NCBI RefSeq assembly: GCF_004217145.1
Contig: NZ_SHKR01000014.1
Span: forward strand, 744,001-808,000
Reading direction: 5' to 3'
Source of the DNA: Kribbella rubisoli
Lineage (GTDB): Bacteria > Actinomycetota > Actinomycetes > Propionibacteriales > Kribbellaceae
Length of the DNA stretch: 64,000 bases
Within the stretch, counting starts at the first letter, position 1; every line of letters starts with the position of its first letter. Positions 18,700 to 26,169 of this stretch are shown in pieces. Position numbers and translations under genes: made by a program. The notes below the pieces were generated by a model, which worked only from the letters and a program-made list of their open reading frames with translations, ran no database searches and was not told the origin of the DNA.

Positions 18700-19277
18700 T
18701 GCAGCGTTCCCGGCAGACAGACGTCTCTCAGGGTGTGACGAATCTAGTGGTGAGTATCGAGCAGCATCCTCACCAGGTGGCGGCCGGCGACGAGGCACGT
18801 GACGCCGTGACAGCGCTGTACGGCCGGGAGTGGCGCGGTCTCGTGCGCCTGGCCGTCCTGGTGATCGATGACCGACAGACAGCCGAAGACATAGTCCAGG
18901 AGGCATTCGCCCAGCTGTACCGGCGATGGCCGCTCAAGGACTCCGACAAGGCGCTCGGGTACCTGCGTTCGACCGTGCTCAACGCGAGCCGGTCCGCGCT
19001 CCGGCGCCGCCGGGTGGCCCGCCTCTACACCCCGCCGCACCAGGCGCCACAGGACTCCGCGGAGAGCACCGCCGTCCTCGGGGAGGAACGCGAGGAGGTA
19101 CGACGTGCGCTCCAGGGGCTGTCCACCCGCCCCCGCGAGGTGCTCGTCCTGCGCTACTACCTCGATCTCCCGTTCGACGAGATCGCCGAACTCCTCGGCA
19201 TCAGCCCATCCACCGCCAGGGCAACCGCGTCGCGCGGCCTCACAGCTCTCACCAAGAAACTCGAGGAACTCCGATGA
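18699..19277 (+). CDS. RNA polymerase sigma factor, SigE (ECF) family
   Basis: A 192-aa ECF-type sigma factor. Region 2 includes AEDIVQEAFAQLYRRW, with the preceding RLAVLVIDDRQ helix; region 4 has LPFDEIAELLGISPSTARATASRGL, a promoter -35 recognition helix-turn-helix. The ATG at 18699 overlaps the kinase stop; a GTG at 18750 is an alternative that removes 17 weakly conserved residues. The stop overlaps the next gene by four bases (ATGA), so the downstream membrane protein sits where an anti-sigma factor would be expected. Confidence 0.88.
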   Translation: MQRSRQTDVSQGVTNLVVSIEQHPHQVAAGDEARDAVTALYGREWRGLVRLAVLVIDDRQTAEDIVQEAFAQLYRRWPLKDSDKALGYLRSTVLNASRSALRRRRVARLYTPPHQAPQDSAESTAVLGEEREEVRRALQGLSTRPREVLVLRYYLDLPFDEIAELLGISPSTARATASRGLTALTKKLEELR

Positions 19278-20446
19278 CCGACACCGAGACCCGCCTGCGC
19301 GACTACCTGCACGCCAAGGCCGACACCGTGCCTGACTCCGCCCACGGACCCGGCCTGGAGCTGGACAGCACCGGCACGTCCACCCGCCGTCGCTGGGTGC
19401 CGATGGCGGTGGCCGCGGCCGGCATCGCGGCGATACTGACCCTGGCGGTGCCGTACCTGCACGGCCTGGCCAAGTCCGACCAGCCGTCCGTGGCCGGCCT
19501 GCCTGCCGCAGGCCCGGTCTCGACCGGAGCCCCCCGGATCCCCTATGCGATCACCGACCCGAACAGCAACCCGGACAACCCGCTGGACACCTGGTGGTAC
19601 GTCCTCCACGACGGCGGTCAGACCGTCAAGAACCCGGGTCTGAAGGGCAATGTCGCCGCGCGGACCGAGGGCGGCTGGCTCGCCACCACCGGCTACCCCG
19701 ATCCGGACAAGTCCCAGATCGTCGTCATCTCGCCGAGCGGCACGGTCCGGCCGATCGGACCGCTGGGAGCCCAGTGGCCGTTCGTGTCTCCCGACGGGCG
19801 GCAGATCGCCGTCGCGGTCTCGAAGTACGGCAGGCCGGATGGTCGGGTCGTCGTCGTCGACATCAGGACCGGCAAGGAGGTGTCGAGCCTCACCGTCAAG
19901 ATCCCGAACCTCGAGCTGATCGGCTGGAACAAGGACGGCATCTGGATGCACGAGCACGGTCCGGACGCTGTACCGGTGAAGGTGTGGCAACCCGGGTCGA
20001 AGGACGTCCGGACGGTCGGGTCATTCTCCGACAGGCTGGAACTGACGCGCACCACCAACACGATCGCGCAGATCAGCTACAAGGGCGGGAAGACCTGCAT
20101 CACGGCCGCCACGTTGGGAACCAAGGGCCTCGATGTGAAGCGTGAGTACTGTTTCAAGAACCTGGCGGCCGCACCGTACGTGACAGTGTCACCGGACGGA
20201 TCGACGATGACCATCAATACCATCGGTGTCGCGGTCGACATCGCCACCGGGAAGGCCACGAAGCTGCGGCTCCCGGCCGGGACGAAGTGGTTCGAAGACG
20301 GGGTCTTCGAGGACCCGGACAACGTGATCGTGGTCGACGAGGCCGGCGCGGCCCAGAAGCTCTTCCGGTGCTCCGTCGGGACCGGCGAGTGCAAGCAGGT
20401 CGCAATCGCCAAGCCCGACCAGACGATTCGCCAGGTACAGCCCTAG
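19274..20446 (+). CDS. Single-pass membrane protein with propeller-like outer domain, possible anti-sigma factor
   Basis: A 390-aa protein. The first 45 residues are cytoplasmic (MTDTETRLRDYLHAKADTVP), then one membrane helix (about residues 49-70, VPMAVAAAGIAAILTLAVPYL), then about 320 residues outside. The outer part has repeated beta-strand blocks with WPFVSPDGRQIAVAV and YVTVSPDGSTMTIN, reminiscent of WD40/TolB-like propeller blades. It is coupled to the SigE-family gene by ATGA, and its short charged N-terminus could bind the sigma factor. I see no zinc-binding anti-sigma motif. The role as anti-sigma factor is inferred from context. Confidence 0.7.
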   Translation: MTDTETRLRDYLHAKADTVPDSAHGPGLELDSTGTSTRRRWVPMAVAAAGIAAILTLAVPYLHGLAKSDQPSVAGLPAAGPVSTGAPRIPYAITDPNSNPDNPLDTWWYVLHDGGQTVKNPGLKGNVAARTEGGWLATTGYPDPDKSQIVVISPSGTVRPIGPLGAQWPFVSPDGRQIAVAVSKYGRPDGRVVVVDIRTGKEVSSLTVKIPNLELIGWNKDGIWMHEHGPDAVPVKVWQPGSKDVRTVGSFSDRLELTRTTNTIAQISYKGGKTCITAATLGTKGLDVKREYCFKNLAAAPYVTVSPDGSTMTINTIGVAVDIATGKATKLRLPAGTKWFEDGVFEDPDNVIVVDEAGAAQKLFRCSVGTGECKQVAIAKPDQTIRQVQP

Positions 20447-23433
20447 CTGTCTACCCGGACGATGGTGGAGCCTGAGCCGTCTGCGCCGTCGGTGAAGCGC
20501 AGCTGACCCAGGTACCTAGTGCCGGCAGTTAGCCCACTCCAGTTAGCAGTCACGCTCGCCGCGCCGGCCACCTGCACTTGTTGGGTGGCCGGTGAGGCCG
20601 TGAGGTTGCCTGCGGCCTTCTGCAGCTCCCAGTGGTTGAGCTTTACGGTCTGCTCGTTCGCTCCGGCGTATAGGTCGACGTACACGTCCACCTGGCCGCC
20701 TGCCGGCCGTGGGAGGTTGACCTCCTCCTCTGCCGAACCGCCTGTGCTGCTACCGAGCAGAGTGGTCGTCCCGGCCTGGTACACGAACACATCCAGGTCA
20801 GTTCCAGCCGGGTAGTCCGCGTCGAACGTCGAGAACCTGGCGTGCGTCGTACCAGCCGGGACGTTGACCGTGAACTTCGCTACGTGGTCGTTCGCCTTCG
20901 GAGCGGTCGTCGGGAACGCCACGCCACCTGGGTTCTTCAGCGCGGCCTCGCCCACCGTGGCCGCGTCCAGGCCGACAGCAGTCGTGTTGAGCGTCCCGGC
21001 GTAGCCGGCCGTCACCGGGACCTCGACGGACCCTGCGGTCCCGGTGCCGTTGACCTGCGTCGGCGCCTTCACCGTGAGCGGCTTGATCGCCAGCGTGCTG
21101 GCCACGGAGTGCTTCGCGGACTTCCAGACCAGGCGGCCGAACGAGTACTGCTCAAGTGGAGCGCCGCTGTTCTCGAACGTCACCTTGTACGTCGTACTGC
21201 GGCCGGGCAGCGTGATCAGGATCCGCGGCGAGACCGTCACCTTGAGACCCTTCAGGCCCTCGACCTTCGGGAAGTAGACCTCAGGCAGCTTGCCGACGTT
21301 CGTGACGGTCCGGGTCACGGTCTGCTTGCCGGCCAGGTCACCGATCGCGATCGTCGGGTAGTTGAGGTCGCTCAGGTCGATCTTGCCGTTGGCGCACAGC
21401 TCGTGCGTCGCCGGGACCTGACCGGAACCGCAGACGAACTTCGTCCAGTCGGTGTACGTCGAGTCGTAGACCAGGCCGGGGTCCATACCCAGCTTCGGCT
21501 GCACGAGGCCGGCGCCGTACCCGAACGGGTTGGCCTGCGAGCCGGAGTCGTTCTTGATCGGCTTGCCTGCGGTGTCCTTGTCGGTGGCGGTCGTCATCAT
21601 CGCGGACTTGATCGCCATCGGGGACCACGTCGGGTGCTTGGCCTTCAGTACGGCGGCGATGCCGGCGACGTGCGGCGTGGACATCGACGTACCGCTCATG
21701 AACGCGTACTCGCCGCCGGCCGCGCTGAACGCAGTCGTCGCGGCCAGGACGTTCGTGCCCGGCGCCATCACGTCCGGCTTGAGCAGGTCGCCGTTGCCGG
21801 CCGGGGACGGGCCGCGGCTGGACGAGGCAGCCACCATCGGCGCGGTCACGCGGACCGGCGTCCCGGCGCCGATGGTCGCGGTGGGGCTGGTGGTGCCGCC
21901 GACGTACGCCTTGACCTCTGCGGCCTTGGTCTCGTCGAGGTGGACGGTGGGGACCGTGTGCAGGTCGGAGTCGAGGGTGCCCGGGGTGATGTTGAGCAGG
22001 ATCATGCCGACGCCGCCGGCGTTCTTCACCTGCAGGCTCTTGTCGACGCGGGCGTTCACGCCCCGGTCGCAGACCACGATCTTGCCCTTGGCCTTCGCCG
22101 GATCGAGCGTGCCGGCCTGGCACAGCGTGAGGTTCGTCGGGTCGGCGCTTGCGAGGCCCGCATCCTTGGCCAGGATCACCGGCGTTTGTGGCACGCCGGC
22201 GCCGATGCCCGCACCCGTGTACGACTTGCCGTTTCCGAGCGTGACCGTGGTCTGGATGTCGCGGTCGTGGGTGCCGTTGGCGACCGACGTCACCCACGGG
22301 TACGTCTTGCCGACCGTCGCCTCGCCCGGACCGGTGTTGCCGGCGCTCGTCGCGACGAACACGCCTGCCTTGGCGGCCCTGAGGAAGGCGAGGCCGGTGG
22401 CATTCACGTACGACGATCCGCTGCCGGAGATCGAGTAGTTGATGACATCCACGCCGTCCGCGACCGCGGCGTCGATCGCGGCCACGATGTCGGCGTCCGT
22501 ACCGCTGCCGCCGCCGGTCGCGTCGACCGCCCACAAGGCCTTGTAGATCGCGAGGCGGGCGTGCGGCGCCATCCCGGAGCCCTTGCCGTAGTCGCGGCCC
22601 ATGACGCTCATCTCGACGCCGTAGTTGCCGGCCGCAGTGCTCGCGGTGTGCGTGCCGTGGCCGCCGTAGTCACGCGGCGATCTGTACTCCTCCGGGATCG
22701 GGCGGGTCCCGATGCCCTTGTCGAAGTACCGGGCGCCGATCACCTTGTTGTTGCAGGTCACGGGCGCTTCCTCGCCGGCCTGGCAGATGCCCTTCCACTT
22801 CTTCGCGATGATCGCGTCGGACTGCTTGGTGGTCTTCATCGGCGCGAAGCTCGGGCGCTCCGGGGTGTAGCCGGAGTCGATCATGCCGATAATCACGCCG
22901 TCGCCGGCCTTGTCGACACCGCCCGCCTGCTGCCACGCACCGCCCTTGCCGGACAGGCCGAGGAAGCGCGGCGTGTCGACGGTGTCGGCGTGCTCGATCT
23001 CGCTCGGCTCGACGCTCTTCACCCCGGACGACTTCGCCAGCTTGACCGCGTCGTCGTACGACATCTCGGCGGAGAAACCGGCGTACGTGTAGTTGTAGTC
23101 GTAGAGCCTCGTGACGTTGTTCGTCTTCAGAAGCTGGTCACGCTCGCCGGCCAGGTGTTTGACGTAGTCGACCACCGGGGCCGCGGTCTTCAGCAGCTTG
23201 CCGCCGGGCGCGACCTTCGTCGCGGCCAGGCCGGCGATGTCGCCGTCGTACTCCGCGACCGGGGAGTCGTCGAGCTGGACGATGTACGAACCGGTCTCGG
23301 AGCGCTTGACGTCGGGGTCGGCAATCCCGGTCGCCGGTTGGCTGGCGTTGGCGGCGTTCACCAGCAGCGGCACGCCGGCGGTTGCGGCGATCAGCGCTGA
23401 GGCGACGATGATCGCCTGGCGTTTGCGGGTCAC
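20443..23433 (-). CDS. Secreted subtilisin-like serine protease (S8 family)
   Basis: A 996-aa exported protease. It has a signal peptide at residues 1-30, an I9-type inhibitory propeptide at about 48-148, and a peptidase S8 domain with catalytic Asp186 (GMIDSGYTP), His259 (GGHGTHTAS) and Ser583 (GTSMSTPHVAG). The oxyanion Asn366 lies in SAGNTGPG. A PA-domain insertion runs over about 410-520, and the C-terminal third has Fn3-like and pre-peptidase-like beta domains. The start is a GTG with GGAGG six bases upstream. The TAG stop shares the four bases CTAG with the stop of the convergent membrane-protein gene. Likely role: extracellular protein degradation. Confidence 0.94.
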   Translation of the reverse strand: MTRKRQAIIVASALIAATAGVPLLVNAANASQPATGIADPDVKRSETGSYIVQLDDSPVAEYDGDIAGLAATKVAPGGKLLKTAAPVVDYVKHLAGERDQLLKTNNVTRLYDYNYTYAGFSAEMSYDDAVKLAKSSGVKSVEPSEIEHADTVDTPRFLGLSGKGGAWQQAGGVDKAGDGVIIGMIDSGYTPERPSFAPMKTTKQSDAIIAKKWKGICQAGEEAPVTCNNKVIGARYFDKGIGTRPIPEEYRSPRDYGGHGTHTASTAAGNYGVEMSVMGRDYGKGSGMAPHARLAIYKALWAVDATGGGSGTDADIVAAIDAAVADGVDVINYSISGSGSSYVNATGLAFLRAAKAGVFVATSAGNTGPGEATVGKTYPWVTSVANGTHDRDIQTTVTLGNGKSYTGAGIGAGVPQTPVILAKDAGLASADPTNLTLCQAGTLDPAKAKGKIVVCDRGVNARVDKSLQVKNAGGVGMILLNITPGTLDSDLHTVPTVHLDETKAAEVKAYVGGTTSPTATIGAGTPVRVTAPMVAASSSRGPSPAGNGDLLKPDVMAPGTNVLAATTAFSAAGGEYAFMSGTSMSTPHVAGIAAVLKAKHPTWSPMAIKSAMMTTATDKDTAGKPIKNDSGSQANPFGYGAGLVQPKLGMDPGLVYDSTYTDWTKFVCGSGQVPATHELCANGKIDLSDLNYPTIAIGDLAGKQTVTRTVTNVGKLPEVYFPKVEGLKGLKVTVSPRILITLPGRSTTYKVTFENSGAPLEQYSFGRLVWKSAKHSVASTLAIKPLTVKAPTQVNGTGTAGSVEVPVTAGYAGTLNTTAVGLDAATVGEAALKNPGGVAFPTTAPKANDHVAKFTVNVPAGTTHARFSTFDADYPAGTDLDVFVYQAGTTTLLGSSTGGSAEEEVNLPRPAGGQVDVYVDLYAGANEQTVKLNHWELQKAAGNLTASPATQQVQVAGAASVTANWSGLTAGTRYLGQLRFTDGADGSGSTIVRVDS

Positions 23434-23560
23434 GGAGATCCTCCAGGGCTGGACGGCGCGATGGTGGAGCGTTGGCTCGCGAGGCCCTGAGTATGCCGTC
23501 AGCCGCCGACAGTGTCACCCTCACTCCAGCAGGCCGATGCCAACAGCAAGGGAAAACCCG

Positions 23561-24007
23561 ATGCCCGATCTGACCGAGTCGATCTCGGTGGCCGCGACGC
23601 CCGCATCCCTTTATTCATTGGTCTCCGATCTACCCCGGATGGGCGAGTGGAGCCCGGAGTGCACCCGCGTCACCTGGACGGTCGCCGGGGAGCGTTTCAT
23701 CGGTCACAACCGGGTGGGCGTTGTGCGCTGGTTCACCTTCGGGCGGGTGGTGGCCGCCGAGCCGGGCCGGCGGTTCGCCTTCTCCATCCACTTCGGGCCG
23801 ATCCCGATCTCTGTCTGGGACTACTCGTTCACCCCGACCGCGGGCGGCTGCGAGGTCACCGAATCCTGGACCGACCACCGCCCCCGGGTCCTTCGAGCGG
23901 TCTTCCGTCCGGTCTTCGGAAACCGCACTCCGCGCAACGCGGACGGGATCGACACCACTCTCGTGCGGCTGAAATCGACCGCCGAGTCGGTGCTCCGGGC
24001 GGAGTGA
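23561..24007 (+). CDS. SRPBCC family protein (polyketide cyclase/dehydrase-like)
   Basis: A 148-aa soluble protein with the START/SRPBCC helix-grip fold, recognised by SISVAATPASLYSLVSDLPRMGEWSPEC at the N-terminus and the WDYSFTPTAGGCEVTESW strand pair. Such proteins bind hydrophobic ligands; no catalytic residues can be named. The ATG at 23561 follows AAGGGA and gives a start in register with family members; the longer open frame from 23198 is antisense to the protease. It is divergent from the protease and upstream of rpsT, but probably an independent unit. Confidence 0.82.
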   Translation: MPDLTESISVAATPASLYSLVSDLPRMGEWSPECTRVTWTVAGERFIGHNRVGVVRWFTFGRVVAAEPGRRFAFSIHFGPIPISVWDYSFTPTAGGCEVTESWTDHRPRVLRAVFRPVFGNRTPRNADGIDTTLVRLKSTAESVLRAE

Positions 24008-24009
24008 GT

Positions 24010-24039
24010 TTGGAACTGGGGTCGGCTTGTTGGTAATCT
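24010..24039 (+). promoter_or_regulatory. Candidate rpsT promoter
   Basis: TTGGAA at 24010-24015 and TAATCT at 24034-24039 are separated by 18 bases, about 90 bases ahead of the rpsT start. This leaves a 5' leader of roughly 80 bases, unlike the leaderless genes nearby. Confidence 0.5.
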
Positions 24040-24128
24040 GGCTCTTCGCGCGCCCACGGGGCGGTGTATAGCCGTGCGCCGCGACACCTTCCGTATTGAC
24101 CGCACACACCTGATCGAGGCTCTTCTTC

Positions 24129-24389
24129 GTGGCGAACATCAAGTCCCAGATCAAGCGCAACCGCCAGAACGAGGCTGCGCGACTTCGCAACAAGTCGGTG
24201 AAGTCGACCCTCAAGACGGCTGTGCGCCGCTTCCACGAGGCCGTCGACGCCGGTGAGGCCGACAAGGCTCAGGAGACCGCCCGCAAGGCCGGCCGCCTGC
24301 TCGACAAGGCCGTCAGCAAGGGCGTCATCCACGCCAACCAGGCTGCCAACCGCAAGTCGGCCCTCTTCAAGAAGGCCGCCTCCCTCTGA
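24129..24389 (+). CDS. rpsT: 30S ribosomal protein S20
   Basis: An 86-residue lysine/arginine/alanine-rich protein starting (GTG) MANIKSQIKRNRQNE, then LRNKSVKSTLKTAVRRF and the C-terminal GVIHANQAANRKSALFKK, all typical of S20, which binds 16S rRNA early in 30S assembly. GAGG lies about nine bases before the start. It has a probable promoter at 24010-24039 and a textbook terminator just downstream. The holA gene is convergent to its right. Confidence 0.97.
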   Translation: MANIKSQIKRNRQNEAARLRNKSVKSTLKTAVRRFHEAVDAGEADKAQETARKAGRLLDKAVSKGVIHANQAANRKSALFKKAASL

Positions 24390-24421
24390 GGCCCCGGCCG
24401 CGCCCCTGACGCGCGGCCCCG

Positions 24422-24461
24422 AAACGATCGGCCCGTCCCCAACGACCGGCCGATCGTTTTT
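24422..24461 (+). terminator. Intrinsic terminator of rpsT
   Basis: AAACGATCGGCC (24422-24433) pairs perfectly with GGCCGATCGTTT (24448-24459) across a 14-base loop and runs into TTTTT (24457-24461). It starts about 30 bases after the rpsT stop. It is one of only two hairpins here with a T-run; the other is the leuS attenuator. Confidence 0.9.
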
Positions 24462-24539
24462 GCGTCCCCAAACCCAGGTCAACGCCGGTCTCGCGGGCAG
24501 CAGTCGCCGGGCGGCGGTCTCTCGGCGGCGAGGACACGG

Positions 24540-25523
24540 TCAGCGGCGGCCGTGGGCTCGGGTGATGGTTAGGACCATGCGCTCCAGGGCGTAGCCGGCG
24601 TCGCCGGAGGCGCCCTTGACGTCGGCGTCGGCCTGAGCGACAGCCTTGATGGCGGTCGCGAGTCCGCCGGGAGTCCAGCCGCGGGACTGCTGCTTGAGCT
24701 GCTTGAGCTTCCACGGCGGTACGCCGATCTCGCGCGCCAGATCCGCCTCGCGCATCCCACTCGGCGCACTCGAGTACTTCGCCAGCCCGCGCAACCCGCC
24801 CGCCATCGCGCTCGTGACAAGCACCGGCGCGACCCCGCAGTCCAGCGCCCAGCGCAGCTGCTCCAGCGCCGGCTCGATCCGCCCCGCGATCGCCGCATCC
24901 GCGACCGCGAAGCTCGTGACCTCCGCACGCCCACCGAAGTACTGACCGATCAGCTCGGCCGTCACCGCTTGACCGCCGGAGTCCGACACCAGCTGCGAAC
25001 ACGCCCCGGCCAACGCCCGCAGGTCATGCCCGACCGCGTCCACCAGCGCCGACGCCGCGCCCTCGTCGACAGTCCCGCCGTGCAGCCGGATCTCCCCCGC
25101 CACGAACTGCGGCAGTTCCCAAGCCTTCGGCGCCGTCGCGACGACCTCGTTGACAGATGCCTTCCGCAACTTGTCGAGAACGCCCTTGCCCTTCTGACCG
25201 CCCGAGTGCACCAGCACGGCGAGTACGTCGTCCGACGGCGACCCGGCGTACTCGAGCAGGTGCGGCACCATCTCGCTCGGCAGGTTCTCCAGCGATCGCA
25301 TCACCAGCACCCGCTCGCTCGCGAACAGCGACGGCCCGGTCAGCTCGGCGAACACCCCGATATCCAAGGTGGCCGCGTCGACGTCGGTCGCCTCGACCCC
25401 GGGAGCGTCCTTCGACACCGCCGCGATCGCCGACCGCACCGCACGATCCGCAAGGAACGACTCGGCCCCGGTCACCAGCAACACATCGCCAAGCTTCGGC
25501 GCAGAACCCCTACGAGCAGCCAC
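24540..25523 (-). CDS. holA: DNA polymerase III subunit delta
   Basis: Clamp-loader delta subunit of 327 aa that opens the beta sliding clamp. The N-terminal AAA-like part contains LLVTGAESFLADRAV, and the central region has VLVMRSLENLPSEM and VLVHSGGQKGKGVLDKLRK. The C-terminal collar domain follows (DAAIAGRIEPALEQLRWALDCGVAPVLVTSAMA). The chosen GTG at 25523 (VAARRGS) gives normal family length; the frame extends to 25742 only as antisense to the cysteine hydrolase. Its place between rpsT and comEC is the common actinobacterial arrangement, here interrupted by the hydrolase on the other strand. Confidence 0.92.
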   Translation of the reverse strand: MAARRGSAPKLGDVLLVTGAESFLADRAVRSAIAAVSKDAPGVEATDVDAATLDIGVFAELTGPSLFASERVLVMRSLENLPSEMVPHLLEYAGSPSDDVLAVLVHSGGQKGKGVLDKLRKASVNEVVATAPKAWELPQFVAGEIRLHGGTVDEGAASALVDAVGHDLRALAGACSQLVSDSGGQAVTAELIGQYFGGRAEVTSFAVADAAIAGRIEPALEQLRWALDCGVAPVLVTSAMAGGLRGLAKYSSAPSGMREADLAREIGVPPWKLKQLKQQSRGWTPGGLATAIKAVAQADADVKGASGDAGYALERMVLTITRAHGRR

Positions 25524-25592
25524 CGAGTCAGCATCCCACGCCGCCCCGACAATCCGAATGCGCACCCTCGTCGAATCAACCAGGATGACCCC

Positions 25593-26147
25593 ATGACCCA
25601 GCCTGCCGACGCTTTGATCGTCGTGGACCTGCAGACCGCGTTCGTCTCGGGCCCGGATGCCGTACCTCGAGCGGAGCAACTGCTGGCGCGGGTGGGTGAG
25701 TTGTTGGAGCGGGCGCGTGAGGCGGGCGCGGTCGTCGTACATCTGCAGAACGACGGGCCGCCTGGTGCCGATGACGAGCCGGAGACGCCGGGGTGGGAGC
25801 TGTACCTACCGGTGAAGCCCGGGCCGCGCGAGCACGTGGTCCGGAAGCCGCGGGATGACGGCTTCGACGGGACGGCACTCGGAGAGATCCTGGTGTCGGC
25901 AGGCGTACGGTCGCTAGCCATCTGCGGCGTCATGTCCGAGATGTGCGTAGCCGCAACCTCGAAGACGGCTTTGGCGCGTGGCTATCGCGTAGTCCTCCCA
26001 CACGACGCCCACGGCACCTACAACATCCCTGCGGTCCCAGGAGTCTCAGAGCAAATCCCAGCCGACGTAGTGTCCCGCGTCGCCGCCTGGTCCCTCGGGG
26101 ACCAACCCGAAAACACGCTCCCGACCTCCGCCGTCACTTTCTCCTAA
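25593..26147 (+). CDS. Cysteine hydrolase, isochorismatase family
   Basis: A 184-aa cytoplasmic hydrolase. The catalytic triad is visible as Asp in LIVVDLQTAF, Lys in HVVRKPRDDGFDGT and Cys in GVMSEMCVAATSKTA; the non-prolyl cis-peptide motif precedes the cysteine as expected. Family members hydrolyse isochorismate, nicotinamide, N-carbamoyl compounds or similar amides; the exact substrate is open. The start ATG at 25593 has AGGA upstream. It sits on the plus strand between the minus-strand genes comEC and holA, an insertion in an otherwise conserved neighbourhood. Confidence 0.9.
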   Translation: MTQPADALIVVDLQTAFVSGPDAVPRAEQLLARVGELLERAREAGAVVVHLQNDGPPGADDEPETPGWELYLPVKPGPREHVVRKPRDDGFDGTALGEILVSAGVRSLAICGVMSEMCVAATSKTALARGYRVVLPHDAHGTYNIPAVPGVSEQIPADVVSRVAAWSLGDQPENTLPTSAVTFS

Positions 26148-26169
26148 CCCAACCACCCGCCTGGTCTGG

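Noticed and set aside
20842..23400. 852-codon plus-strand open frame
   Set aside because: Antisense to the subtilase with intact Asp/His/Ser motifs; composition is Arg/Val/Gly-rich as expected for a shadow frame.
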